In this document: one piece after another, positions 1 through 12,093 of the stretch
Layout of the letters: the number at the start of each line of letters is the position of its first letter
How positions within the stretch are numbered: the first letter of the stretch is position 1
From: Cardiocondyla obscurior
Lineage: Eukaryota > Arthropoda > Insecta > Hymenoptera > Formicidae
DNA length: 64,000 nucleotides
Reading direction: 5' to 3'
Assembly (NCBI RefSeq): GCF_019399895.1
Contig: NC_091869.1
Span: 2,294,001-2,358,000 of the forward strand
Made by a program: the position numbers and the translations under genes
The notes under the pieces: generated by a model
Seen by the model: only the letters and a program-made list of their open reading frames with translations
What the model was told of the DNA's origin: nothing
Databases searched by the model: none

Positions 1-170
1 TGTACGTCGAATCTCACGAAACGCGCGCGTAGATATGTTGCGGAGCACCGGTCACAGAGGACTGTGGGGGAACACGGCCTACTACACCTCCCCACACTCG
101 GCGGCCGAGAGAGTGGAAAGTCACGTATGCCAGCAGCCGTCGCAGCAAATGCCATATCTGTCTTTCAGTG
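1..170 (+). CDS. Partial coding exon, product unknown
   Basis: The first 170 bases are GC-rich, unlike the AT-rich DNA that follows. They are open in the frame that starts at base 2, reading ...GLWGNTAYYTSPHSAAERV..., and end at a good donor (AGT|gtaagt, bases 168-176). If the donor is not used, the frame stops within ten bases. The exon looks like the 3' part of a coding exon whose gene starts outside the window and would continue downstream. Frame 1 is also open here, so the frame choice is uncertain, and no family was recognised. Confidence 0.35.
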
Positions 171-180
171 TAAGTTATTG

Positions 181-734
181 AACAATTTTAATATGTGTGT
201 AAATGTAAGAAAAAATGATTAATTTTATTCGTTATTATTCTTATTAATTGTATAATAAATCTATTTTTATAATTTTGTAATCTTTGTTTTTTGTAGAGCC
301 TAAATACACTCTTTGCATAATTACTTTTTTATAAAAATGAAACAAAAATATCATTTAATTAAAAGATATAATTATTGTACTAGGTACTTCTTTAACAATT
401 TACTGGCGACGATATGTGATATATTTGCAAATGGAAAGATCAATGATAAATATACTGCATAGTTGATGACAGCTTAAATCAATGCTTTAGAGTTTATAAA
501 ATGTACATACATAACTCTGTATGGATAGTACTTATAAAATGTTATAAAAATGTTTTTCTCATAAAATAAATTTAATGAATATATATTAATGCTATCTAGA
601 TTGATATTCTTTAGTGTTACAAGATATTTTGTAAAGATAAAAGTGTAAATATAATGTGTGAAAATAAAATTCTTTAAATAATTAAACATTTTTTACATAT
701 ATTTACAAATGGTTTTTAATGTACATAACGCGAG
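181..734. other. AT-rich intergenic or intron DNA
   Basis: The stretch is AT-rich and has no convincing ORF. It holds the 3' flank of the TTC19 gene. The only open frame here, on the minus strand, has Leu/Ile/Tyr/Asn-rich composition typical of translated AT-rich DNA. Confidence 0.5.
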
Positions 735-2328
735 TTAAGACGATAGTAATTTTTTTACTTCCTTTAAGCATTTATCAGCTTCTAATAAGGAATCGTTATC
801 ATTTCTGCTTTTAGCTATTTTTCTTCCTCTTTGACACGATTTTTTACCTTCGTCATATAAATTTTTTTTTAAGAATGCCCTTCCTAAATTCACGTGAATT
901 GCACCCAAGTCAGGCATATCGGGTAAGTTTTCTCCTACAAATTTATTATGTTGTATACAAGGTGTCCGAAATAAAATAATTAAAAATTTTATTTCAAACA
1001 TCCTGTATATGTGGTTTTAATTAATTATTAGCTAAATTATAAATATATTATTATTATATTACCTATTCTTGCTGCTGTAGACAAATATGTAATAGCTTCA
1101 TCATATTGCTCTCGCATACAACAAATTGTTCCCAAGTCATTCAGCAGAACTACAGTCTGTTCATGTTCTTCACCATTCATTTTTTTACTTATATCATAAG
1201 CCTGAAGAAGAAGGTTGAAAGCTTCGGTATAACGAGATTGTGAAAGTAACATTTGCCCATACCAATCAAAGGCCATACCCTGTAGTAATGCAGCATCCTT
1301 ATTATCAGGATCTTTTTCAATATGGGATTTTAAATGTTCCATACAAAATTTAAAGCCCTGCTCTGCTTTCCTAAAAAAAAGTAAAAAGATTTGTTAAACA
1401 AAAGGCAAATAAATCTAAGATTTGATTATTTATATAATTAAATTAATTAAAATGCATTCTTTAAAAAATAAAATAGTGCTGGTGACAGATCACCCTGCTT
1501 ACTTTGTCTCATGTAAGTGAGCAAACATTTTGGCTATCTTTAGACTTATATGGATAATTCGTATGTCATCTTCAGCAGCTCCTTTTGACATCAGTCTCTC
1601 CAAAACTGACACAAATAATTTCTCTGCTTTGTGATACTTTCCTGTGTCAAAAGCAAGATTAGCCATTACGTCATAAATGTACGTGATGGCATCATAATTC
1701 TGTATAGTTTGAGCTTGATTTAATGCCACATGAAGCATTTGCTCTGCCTTGTCATATTCTCTCTTCTGTAAGGAAACAGAAAATGTTGTTGAAACTATAC
1801 AAAATGTAACTCAAGCTTCAGCTTTTCCTAACTTTAAAATAATAAAAAGTATATCCCCAACACATAAGTAAAATTAAAACATTTGTTCACAAATAAGAAA
1901 ATACTCTTTGTATATGTAACAAGGACGTATCAATTCTAATTTTAATACTTAACCTCTATTAGCAACACAGATCGCTTAATTGTCATAATGACTTCCGGAG
2001 TTTCCTCGTCTGTGTCTTCAATGCCAAGGAGGTAATTGAAAATTAAAGTTGGCAAAGGCACAGCGAGAAGCATCCTCGATCCGTTTCCCCGCCTGTCGTT
2101 AAAACGATACTTTTTTACCGCGCAGAGTTGCTGCGGCTTGGCAAAAATATTTCTATACGTGTAAACGTTGCGTCGAGTGTTCGCTACTGAGCGAATGTAG
2201 TTGACACTTGACAAAACACATCTCGATATAAAAGGCACCGCATTTAGACGATACATTTTGACAACTGACCCGATCGCGGGTCGACCGGAAATCTTTACTT
2301 TTAAATCAGTATTCCTTGCAAGAAACAA
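735..2328 (-). CDS. Ttc19: Tetratricopeptide repeat protein 19, mitochondrial
   Basis: TTC19 is an inner-membrane mitochondrial protein needed for assembly and quality control of respiratory complex III (known for the family). Four exons join in phase: 2328-1954, 1765-1503, 1370-1063 and 934-735, giving 381 residues, close to the human length of about 380. TPR-type helix pairs are visible, for example the segment with ALLQGMAFDWYGQMLLSQSRY and the later LLNDLGTICCMREQYDEAITYL. The N-terminus is Arg-rich with few acidic residues, as expected of a mitochondrial presequence. A second possible start (MYRLNAVPF, 2256) gives 357 residues and may be the better presequence. The gene lies head-to-head with the TMEM268-like gene. 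Confidence 0.88.
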
Positions 2329-2329
2329 A

Positions 2330-3600
2330 CAGACCTGATCGCAGGTAGGCGCGAGTGCTCAACGATAGGTGGTCCTCCCACTTCTCGCGGCGTGACTTGC
2401 CAGCTGATTACACAGGTACACCGAAAAGCAGATATGGCGTTTTGCGGCGACAGCGGCTATCGTACATATTGTACGTAACCCTAGGTGGTAGAGACAGAGA
2501 ATGAGAACGGAAGAAAATGAGTCATCGGCAACCGGCCGGCGCGGTACATCTAAGCGGCACATATAAAACTCGACGCACACGACTTTAACGTTACGTTCGC
2601 TAGCTGCTGTCGGCGCAGCAAACGCCATACCTGCGTGTATACGTGCGACGTATGTCGGTGCCTGCGTGTATCATTTGGTAATTTCAAGTCGTTTTAAATT
2701 TGGACACGTCGCACAATCAGATGTAAATGATAAACTTGTTACATGCTGATATTTGCGAGCTACAATCAGAATGCAAATATAATGCGCGCGGTTCTACTGA
2801 TAAACAGGTGGATAGAAACCCGAGACCTTCAGAATCATTCATATCTTGATTAATCGAAGTTGGTGTGTTCGAAAGGACGACAAGAATCAATTAATTCACC
2901 GACTTCTGAACGCATTTGGATATTAAATTAATTTTTTTTTTTTTTAATTGAGAAGACGTGTTTAATTTAAACCTCTGAAGATTTCATGTCTTTACGCATA
3001 GTAAGGTACGTAAAAGAATAAAATATTTAATATTCAAAGGAAGAAAAAATTATTTAACGATTTTATTTATCATTCTTGCAATATAAAATAATGCAGGGTG
3101 TAATTTACACCCCGTGCGCTTTCTATTTCAAGTTCCGACGTAACCGCTGAAGAATGAAGACCCTCTCGAGATTAACATATGATATTTTACGCGGTACGAA
3201 GCGCGCGGATGCATCCAATCGTCGCGCACACCTGTGTCGCATGCCCGCCCGCGCCGACACGTATATGCATATGTATACGTACGTGCACATGCACGCGCTG
3301 TGCGTACGTACGCATGTGTACCCCGCTTTTCGTGTCGCGTCCACCTCACCTCCTCGTGGCTCTCTTCCCCCTTCTACCTTGGCCGTTACATCGGCGACGT
3401 CCAGAACTGTCCCTCCCCTCCCCCCCTCTCGGGCCTGCTTCTCGCAGTTCTCAGTGCTTCACCCTGCTACCGCCCCAGCCCGCAGCCGCCGTCCCGTGCC
3501 GTCCGATCATCCAATGTCGTGTACCTTAACTTCGTGATTCGTCGCGTTCCTCTACTCGGTCGCGCGCGGGTATGCGACAGGCCGCATCGCAGCAGGTACG
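2330..3600. promoter_or_regulatory. CpG-rich divergent promoter, TTC19 / TMEM268-like
   Basis: This is the gap between two head-to-head genes. It is rich in CpG at both ends (2330-2680 and 3110-3600) with an AT-rich middle. A non-coding 5' exon of the plus-strand gene probably ends at 3595, where CAG|gtacgt is a strong donor; it would pair with the acceptor at 3976-3977, two bases upstream of that gene's ATG. Several overlapping ORFs on both strands at 3120-4000 are by-products of the low stop-codon density of CpG-rich DNA. No core promoter motif was pinned down. Confidence 0.5.
3257..3321. repeat. 65-bp alternating purine-pyrimidine tract
   Basis: Bases 3257-3321 alternate purine and pyrimidine with a single break (C-T at 3298-3299). 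The tract is rich in CG, CA/TG and TA steps. Such sequence is the classical substrate for Z-DNA. It lies upstream of the putative 5' exon of the TMEM268-like gene. Confidence 0.75.
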
Positions 3601-3693
3601 TTATCCGGTGCGCACAGACGTTTCGCTTATACCTTTTCTCTCTGCCGTGTGGTCTCTTTCGCGGATGAAAGTGCTCAACGCGATAATCCCGTT

Positions 3694-3717
3694 CGGGCGT
3701 CGTCCGGACGACGCCCG
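3694..3717. repeat. Perfect 24-bp CpG-rich palindrome
   Basis: The half-site CGGGCGTCGTCC is followed at once by its exact reverse complement, with no spacer. It lies in the presumed first intron of the TMEM268-like gene, about 100 bp past the 5' donor. It could be a dimeric factor site or an extruding cruciform; the sequence does not say which. Confidence 0.7.
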
Positions 3718-3979
3718 GACGACGACCAACCGAGACCACGTCGGTATTTTCACGGCGGGACCATTACGCGCAGCCCACACGTGAGAATGACAGGCTCGCG
3801 TCTTTGGTCTCACGTCCGGGGACACTCCCTTTTAGCGCCGTGCGACATCGGCGGTGCGTGCCACCACCGAGCGCCGAGTGCCGCGAATTTTCATCACGAA
3901 AATACGTTTAAAATTGTTACATTTATAATAAGCATTTCGTATATATTTCAACATTTTAAGCATATTATGTTTTTCAGTC

Positions 3980-6900
3980 ATGAGTTCCGAAAATATAAGT
4001 AACGACGTGACAGCTAGTACATCTGACAATGCGACAGCTGATACTTCCAAAGATACAACTGACAATGCGGCAGCTGATCTCTCAGATGTGGTTGCAAAGA
4101 CGAAGAATTGGGTCCAATTCGAAGAGGATACATATCCAAATGAAGCTGCCGGAAGCGTCAAAAGAAAAGTCACCAACAGTAGCACACCTGCCGTAATAAA
4201 GCCCGAGTCAGTCACCGTGCAGGTAGACAAGATTGGTAAAAGTATTGACCCACCTGATATTAATGATAAGAAAACCAATGAGTACAGAGGTGCTGTGATA
4301 GCAACCGAATCCGTCCAGATTAACTTAGATAGATCAGGTTTAAGTCGTTCCATCACGTCCGAGACGCCGGATCTCAAATTGCCGCCTGATGTTCGGAGCA
4401 CGCAAGCCAAAAGTGCTTCTCTTAAGACTATTGATCTACGAGACGTGTCTAATGGAAGAAACGCACCGAGCAACGTTATCAGCACGTCGATCGGCAATAT
4501 TAGACAAGGTTTCGCCAATGGTGACACTATCGTTACTCTCCTGCCCGTAAATACGAAATGGCCCTGGATCACTCCGGCCAGATTCAGACCGGAATTAGTG
4601 CCAGAGGAATTGATGGCACAAGGATTAACCGTATGTATATTTAATCTCATTTTTCCTTCCTCTTCGATAACGTTACAGTATCGTTCGGCCCTTCATCTTA
4701 AAGACAAGTTGTATAATCTCATCTTATTTTCGTTATTATTGCCATTTTTTAAATTGTTTTTTTTTTGCTCCTAGAAATAATTGAAATTATTTATTTCCAA
4801 TCATTTGTTACATTTTATATTTCAATGATTTTCTTTTTATTACAGTAGAATGTTTTTCCATTTCGAATTTTTAATGCCGTAAGCATGCGGAATAATATTT
4901 CCGGAAATTGAATTTAGATCTTTTGCTTGACAAACGACTGCTTTATAGTATCGAGCTTTAATTACCTTAAAAGATCATGTATGTATTTAATGTACATTAT
5001 AATTGGATTTTTCTTGACATAAAATTTTCTCATTTATGACATTTAATTGTGTAATAACTTTTAAAATGCTTTATGTAATGTGTATATAAATTATAAAATG
5101 TAATTTTAAATATTAAAGGATTTAATATAAAAATTTTGTAATTTTATATACCCGAAAAAAATTAAATAATGAGTAATTTAATAAAATAGGTGTATATTGC
5201 AGCTTACAGTGGAAGATTACGTTCACATCATGGAATTACTTGTCAACGATGTACGCTTCAATATGTATAATATATGCTACAAGAGGATTCTCGTCCTTTG
5301 GATATTCACCGCCTTCGTTGTGTTGCTTGGTCTATTGTTTTCCGGTGTGACTGGCCTTACTTTGTTTGGACTTGGAGTTATGTGGTTAGTCCTGAACGCA
5401 GCCGCAATATTTTTCTGCATGTTCATCAAAATAAAGCTCAATCACAACCTCGAGAAATGTATGGCTCAAGTTAACAAACATTTATTAAGGCATAAAATAT
5501 TACTGGGGTTGGACGACAGAGGGAAAATTTCCTGCCACAAAGTCAATCTGTGTTTCATATACTTTGATACTACAGATTGTGTTGTAAGTGTAACTTTTAT
5601 TTGAGTGTAGTTTAACGTAGTTTAATTTTTTAATATAAATTTGACACAGACATTATAATTTAATTTAGATCAATATTCTCGTGAATACAAACTAATGTTG
5701 TTCTCTTTTACTAGAATTTTTAATTATTTATGTATTTGTAAAATACTAATATTGCAATGGCTTTGTGACTATAGAAAAAGCTACAGGAAGTAATTGAACG
5801 AGAAGAACGCGAAGGTAGAGTAATTGGTGGCGATGATGCAAGCGATTTAAGTCGGCAACGGGAATTGCAACAACGTATGGACATTGACGATAGTGATATT
5901 GTTATTCAAGGCAGCACCACTACAAGAATTTCTCGTAAACAGGTAAATCTTATTAATTTTTTTGAGCTTATTTATTTTTTATATTTCTGCATATTGAAAT
6001 TTTTTATTTTATATTTTAATTAAAACAATTTTTTTAAATTATTTTATTTTATATTAATATTTTGAAGCTTTATCTCTTCAATATAAGAGTCTTAATAATT
6101 GCTGTATAAATTCAGTTTACGTGCAAAAGTCGACGTTACTCGCTACTTAAATTATATTAAATATTTTGTTGTGTATTACATTAAACTACTAGGGTAAAAA
6201 TGAGCAAGTATTCTGCCGTTATGTGCAACGTTGGGCGAAGGATTATTTGCGTCGACGTTTGGATTGGACTGTTGACGAGGAGGGTGGAAATCCTTCTTCG
6301 CCACGTCACTTAGCGTCTGCACTGTGTCCTTGTCAATATATAGAAGAATGGTTACATAATAAGCCACGTATTCAGGGCAGAGATTTTTGTCCTAAATGGA
6401 GTAACTTTCTTAGAGACAGAGGCATTTAAGAGATTATTCCATGTTGCTTATAAGCAGAATTATAACAATTTCACGATTTATTTGTGAACAAAAATTGCAG
6501 AGATTTTATGAATTATTCAATTTCACGATTTATTCGTGTACTAAAATTGCAGAGGTTTTATGAATTACTCAAGTATCTCGAATGCGCATCATTATAAATA
6601 TACACAGCCTCCAAAGAAAACTGCTACTTTTACCGATTTGCAAAAAAACTTATATCGTAATCTTTTCTTTAAGATTACTAATTTTGTGTTGATTAGATTT
6701 ATACAAGCCATATTTTATTTTTAATATATAAGTAAGTTAAAATGTATATGTAATATACGAACAAGCAGTTTTTTTTTTAATTTAAATTAAACATTTATTG
6801 CAAGGTATAAAAACCTTAAAATAAATTTAATAAATTTTATTAAAATTAATTTTTAATATTTTTACGAGTACAGCAAGGCTGTTACTTTCTAATATCTGGA

Positions 6901-9900
6901 TCATGGTTTCGTATTATTATATTTATTATATTATTTTAGAAATTATGTTTATTAATTTTGTCATTTATATACGTTTTAATTTTAAAATATTTTAAATGTA
7001 CTTAATATTTTATCCAGCAGTATAAAAGCTAACTCTAGTACATGATAAGTTAAAATCTCACTCGAAAAGATTGAAATTACATAGCTTACAAAACTTTATA
7101 GAATAAGAATGAAAATCGATTTTTGTTTTCAGATTTAACTCGTTTTTGCATTCCACATTTAATGCTAAATATGACATATAATTTACCTATATGAGATAAA
7201 AGATTACATTCAATAGTAAGGAATATATGCCACATTTAAGTCAGAATAAATGATAGATTTTAGACTTAATCCATTACCATTCCAGTAGTATAGTTGATTG
7301 GGCGGTAATACATTAATTAACACAACACATAGAGATAAAGAGCAATGGACGTATTTTCTATTTTATTTTTATCTACTTTATCATTCCAGCAAATCGTTTC
7401 CTTTGGGAGGCAAACAGTATTTAGAAGAACTTTTAAGACCGCGTTTATTAAGCCTTCTCATTTATTCTGACGAATGTTTTAGCAGTATCCCTGCCTTTAC
7501 CAGTCTTTTATTAATTTTTGATTCTTTAATTTAACATTCTTGATCTTGAATATATTATTATATGTATAATATTGAAATATTATACTGAAAAAACGAATGT
7601 GTCTGTAAAATGGTGAACAAATAATTTTTAAATGGTAACATACATTTTATATAACATGATAAAACTTACTTTAATCATGAAAAATCATAATAATCATATT
7701 ATAAATTTTATTAATCGTGGCAGTCAGAGACATATCATTAACCAATGATTCGTTATTAAAAGATATGATAACTATCATTAGTTATGTGTATAATAAACAA
7801 ATTTGAGAATTTTTTAGTAAAAAGTTGGAAAGGAATAAGGTGCATGAAAAAGAAACCACACATTATTGTTTCGCATTGAGCGAAGGGTTCTACTGAATGG
7901 TGATGGTGTGTGTTGACAGGAACGGGCGGAGTTGCTGTTGCTGAGGTATGCGTCTCGATGGGCACGTCACTTCGTGCGTCGCAGACTTGATCTGGTTATA
8001 GACTCGCAAGAACGTGATAGAGGCGTTATGGGTCTGTCTGTTCCACCGCGCCACTGTGTCTCCGCCCGTTGCCCTTGTCAATTCATTGAGGACCATCTCA
8101 AACACAAGCCGAGAGGCAAGTTAACGTTACGTAAACTCTTTTTAATGCCAGACTTCACTAGATGACTGCCAATGAAGACTGATATTATTTTTCAATGAGA
8201 AAAGGCACTTTAAAATCTTACGATTATTAAAATCCTAAAAAAAGAAATTACGCTGATGTGTCTCTGACACTTTAAACAATTTAATATTACACAGTTGCAC
8301 AATTTTATTCAATTATATTTTTTAAACTACGATGTGATAGACTAAACGTCACGTAATGATTGATTATGTTCTTGTATATGTATAAATATTTCCTTTTGTA
8401 ATTATTATATTTGTTTTTTAAAAATTTATTAATTATTACGTTACATAATAGCAATGGAATGCAACTAATGGGATAAAAAACGGGTTACATTTTTGTTAGT
8501 AAAACATATATTTTCTCTTCGAGTGCAATTTGTTGAAACTTTTAATGATCGTGAATTTTTATTAGAGCACATTCCATGTATAGATAATTTAATGAAAATT
8601 TAATGCATTTAAAGACATAATGATTCATAAGACTTGTTTCTTACAGTATATCTTATTATTTAAAATTTCATTATATGTGTGTGCTTTCTGTATAATATTA
8701 TATATCGCGTTTATATCTAGCTTTGCTTTTACTCGTACTACAAATTCTGAGAAATTTTTTATGATATTAATATAAATCAATATTAATTTTTTTTTTTTTA
8801 TTTCTCGTGTAATTAATAGTTCAACTTCATCACATTATTGAATAACACATAAAATAACATACACCATATCATATACGTGATAATACTTCGTAGCTTTTAA
8901 AATATAATTTTAAAGAATGCTAAAGAAAAAGGAGAAGCTTTGTCTCGATTATATTTTTCATATCTTAGATAGTATTAAGTTTATATAAAATTGTTCACCA
9001 TTTTAGAAGGTAAAATTTGTTTTCTCAATTGAAAATATACAATATTATAACGTGTTTTTTGTTTTTTAAGGGACACATAAGTTGTGTTTGTTTATTTGTT
9101 ACTAATACAATTTAATTGAAAATATCACTTGTAATTGGGAGTTCTCTTTTCATAAATAGGAATAAATAAAATAGTATTAATAATAGTTTGACAAAATCTG
9201 AACATCGTATGGCACAAATGTACTCGATATATTAATCTTTATCTCGTTTCTATAATTGATTTTAAAAAGAGAACTTTTACAAACCTTTGTTACATTTGTC
9301 CCTTTTTTTTTTTATTTTATTTTATTTTTTTTTTGAGGTACTAATTCTTTTAAAAGTATAAGATTTATACTAAAAACAGGGTATATTGTGCACATATACG
9401 CATATTATCAAAATGGGATCGCCAGATGCAATAGATATTATTTAATCGTACGAATGATAAATTTCGTAAGACAATAAATCTAGCAATTATTTAATGTTAA
9501 TGTTTTTAAGAATATTTTGGAGTTTCTCTATACTAAGGAATATTCATATTCGGCATGTTATTTTCTTTAGTGCAATTGTATCTGTATTATCGTAAAGAGC
9601 ATCTGATCATAACGAAATTATTATTCAATGATAATAGTCAACGTTATAAAGTGATTCATTCTTAGCTGATATATAAGTACTGCTATACAAATTACTGATA
9701 CATTGTAAGCATCACACTATTGCATGCGCTCACGCACATGATTTAAAATGTGTTAAATACACACGAGATATCAGTTTAGATTTGTTACATCCGTCCTAAA
9801 ATTCGCATAGATCTAATTAAGTTGTAATTAAGCTGTAATATACTTTTATATTGTGTTTACAGAATACTTATTACAGAAACTATTACAAAATTGTAATTGT

Positions 9901-10835
9901 ACAGGACCGGCGATTCCTATATACAAATTGTAAAGCACTTTTATATGATTGTTAAAAATGTTGTGAAATAAAAGTATATACATATGTCTATTCTTTATAA
10001 TGTCGTATATTTTTATGTGAAAACAGTGAAGATTAATTATTAATTTTTATAGTTTATAATCTTGGAGCTCGTATTAACTTTATACACACTTTAATACATA
10101 TGTTTAATATGTAACTAATCATACTAATCTTGAGGGATTCCTTGCATGCAGCTGGACGAAAGATGGTGAATCTCAGTATATTACCTCATCCGCATATCAT
10201 CAGCACGTAATAATAATTTTCAATACTATGTAAGTATTACCGTGCCCTTTGACACCAAGTAATAGTGAATCGCGTTCATTAATTGATATGGTTTTATTTG
10301 TGGTGCGATTTTGTTGAATAAAAAGAGTAAGAATAATTATATTAATATCGAAAACGATTGGATCGTAAATATAATTGTTTTTCTTTATTTGAAATTTTAG
10401 CACAATTAATTTGATTACTAAATTTAGTTGCACTTAACGTATTGGAGCAAAAATTGAATTTTACATTTAGATGAGCTTTAACTAGATTCTTTTTTCTTGC
10501 AAACATAATATCTAATTTGGTGAAAGGTTTTTTTGCATGTCGTGTAATTAACAAAAAAAAATTACAATTTCATTAATTTTATGTTTAATTACTTTCTATT
10601 TTGCACGCTTGGTTACTTTTTTTAACGTAAAGAAGCTACTGTATGACTTGTATATCAGAATGCGCATTACATTTGCATTTTTGCCAATGTAATGCGCATT
10701 CTGATATACAACTCATATATACTAATCAGTTAATATTATCAATGTTTTCCAGGATATCCACCAGGGTTTACATGGTGTGCCTACCTTAGTGAACCTGTGA
10801 ATCGATTTGATATGGTACCAAGTTTCTCCTATTAG
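3980..10835 (+). CDS. TMEM268: TMEM268-like transmembrane protein, two 3' forms
   Basis: Common exons are 3980-4630, 5203-5583 and 5775-5942. Form a ends with exon 6193-6429 (478 residues). Form b uses 7920-8115 plus 10753-10835 (492 residues). All junctions are in phase. A low-complexity Ser/Thr/Asp-rich N-terminus of about 200 residues precedes a conserved core: two adjacent hydrophobic helices (RILVLWIFTAFVVLLGLLF and a second from about residue 270), then LLRHKILLGLDDRG and CFIYFDTTDCV. These match LLRH(R/K)xLLG and WFVYFDLENCV of vertebrate TMEM268. The C-terminal CPCQ(Y/F)IE motif is also shared with TMEM268. The family's function is poorly defined. A 5' UTR intron is indicated by the acceptor just before the ATG. 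Confidence 0.85.
6193..6429 (+). other. Alternative last exon a of the TMEM268-like gene
   Basis: The exon begins after a ctactag acceptor in phase 0 and ends in its own stop. It encodes RYVQRWAKDYLRRRLD, then CPCQYIEEWLHNKPR and a 19-residue tail. It is homologous at the protein level to exon b at 7920, so only one of the two can be used per transcript. Confidence 0.8.
6466..6569 (+). repeat. 52-bp direct tandem duplication
   Basis: Two adjacent copies (6466-6517 and 6518-6569) share CAATTTCACGATTTATT, the motif AAAATTGCAGAG and TTTTATGAATTA, with only a few substitutions. They lie in the 3' UTR of form a of the TMEM268-like gene. Confidence 0.8.
6790..7919 (+). other. AT-rich DNA between alternative 3' exons
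   Basis: This is intron for form b and 3' UTR or flank for form a. No supported gene was seen. A 78-residue open frame at 7298 has no splice or family support. Confidence 0.5.
7920..8165 (+). other. Alternative 3' exon b of the TMEM268-like gene
   Basis: The exon begins after a gttgacag acceptor in phase 0. It encodes RYASRWARHFVRRRLD and CPCQFIEDHLKHKPR, parallel to exon a. At 8112-8121 the sequence AGAG|GCAAGT fits the GC-donor consensus. Splicing there joins in phase to 10753. Read-through instead adds 16 residues and a stop at 8165. Confidence 0.78.
8166..10640 (+). other. Long AT-rich intron or 3' flank, no gene seen
   Basis: This 2.5 kb is very AT-rich, with T-runs and TTTTA repeats near 9300. 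It is the body of the proposed GC-AG intron (8116-10752). No coding signal or RNA gene was recognised. Confidence 0.5.
10643..10716. repeat. Perfect 26-bp-arm inverted repeat (hairpin)
   Basis: The left arm 10648-10673 (TTGTATATCAGAATGCG...) is the exact reverse complement of the right arm 10686-10711, with a 12-base loop. The match continues outward for four of the next five bases. It ends about 40 bases before the acceptor at 10751-10752 and may sequester that splice site, or be a small MITE remnant. Confidence 0.9.
10753..10835 (+). other. Last coding exon of form b, TMEM268-like gene
   Basis: After the acceptor gttttccag the sequence reads in phase from exon b as GYPPGFTWCAYLSEPVNRFD and stops with TAG at 10833-10835. 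The balanced amino-acid composition stands out in AT-rich surroundings. The exon is too short to detect as an isolated ORF. Confidence 0.65.
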
Positions 10836-12093
10836 TATCTGTTTTTACGGATAGTATTTATATCACTTCGTTCGAATGTATAAAAACAAATGAGCTATAT
10901 ATCATAAAACAGGACATGCCGTTAAATGTGCAAAAAAAACTGCGCATTAATTTATAGTTAGATTATCTTCGCACATTTTTTTAAGATTCCTACTTATGGA
11001 AGTTTATATTATACTGTTGTCAGATTTTATAAATTTATATATTTTTTATAACTATATTCTTTGATAAGAGTAATAACTAATGTGTTTCCGAGCTACTGAT
11101 CGTTTTTCTTCGTTCGTTTTTTTTTTTTTTTAATTTACATTTATTGTTGATTAAAGCTTGATCTCTTATTCGGAAATTATTCACAACAATAATGAAATAA
11201 TTTTCTGAAATAATTATGCGCACGATGCAGTATTATGAGATATAAATATCGTTATGTATATTGTACCAATATATTTTTGTTGTATACAATTAAAATATAA
11301 TTATATGTAAAGATAGCCACACGTTTAACGGGCAACATTCTGTAATCTTTATTATTCAAAGGACTATCAAAAAATTTCGAATAAAGAAGGTGGTGTTTTA
11401 TAAGAAAATTATATTACAAGCTATACGAAATAAAAATATATACTAATATTTTTTTCCTTTTTCATCATGTTACTCGGGCAGGTGTAACACGATGTTAATT
11501 TTGATAAATCTTTGAATAATTGAGAACTATTATACGATTCCTTTTAATTTGGCTATTTCGCATATCTTTAATGTTTAAAGATATGGTGTAAAATTAATTA
11601 GTAAGTTTTTACACACAAAAAGCGAGAGATATAAATCTTTATAAATGTTATCCACGATAAAATTATCGTAGCATTGTGCTACACTACTAATTGTAAGTAG
11701 TGCTAAACGTTAAGTTATTATGGTGCCTTGTTATAAATTTCGTTGGGAAATACTATGAAAATATCCTGTATAATTAAATAACGAATCAATCTGTGTAATC
11801 GTGTATGTACAATACACTGTTCAATGTATCAATACATATGAGCGTACGCAGACCCGTATCGATGTTAAACAAATTGTAAAAAAAAGATTATTGAGAAAAA
11901 TTTTATCATTAAATATTTGTCGTACACAACATAATACAATTTATTTAATATATTTAATATTACAAAGCGAGCGTTCCACCCGCGTTATTTACTCTTGTTA
12001 TTTTTCTACATTAAAAAGAGCTGTCTTACGTTAAATAATTTTACTTTAGTACCTCTTGTTTCTTAATTTAATACATTTAACAAATATTAGACT
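10836..12093. other. AT-rich intergenic DNA, no gene seen
   Basis: Contains the 3' ends of the convergent TMEM268-like (+) and C19orf25-like (-) genes. No coding feature is supported; the open frame near 11800 has no family support. Confidence 0.5.

Noticed and set aside
3123..3825. Many overlapping ORFs of 70-144 codons on both strands
   Set aside because: They arise from CpG-rich sequence with few stops; composition is Arg/Pro/Ser-rich, no family motif, and they overlap one another.
3832..4650. 272-codon minus-strand ORF
   Set aside because: It is the complement of the TMEM268-like first coding exon, which has splice support and continues into a recognised domain.
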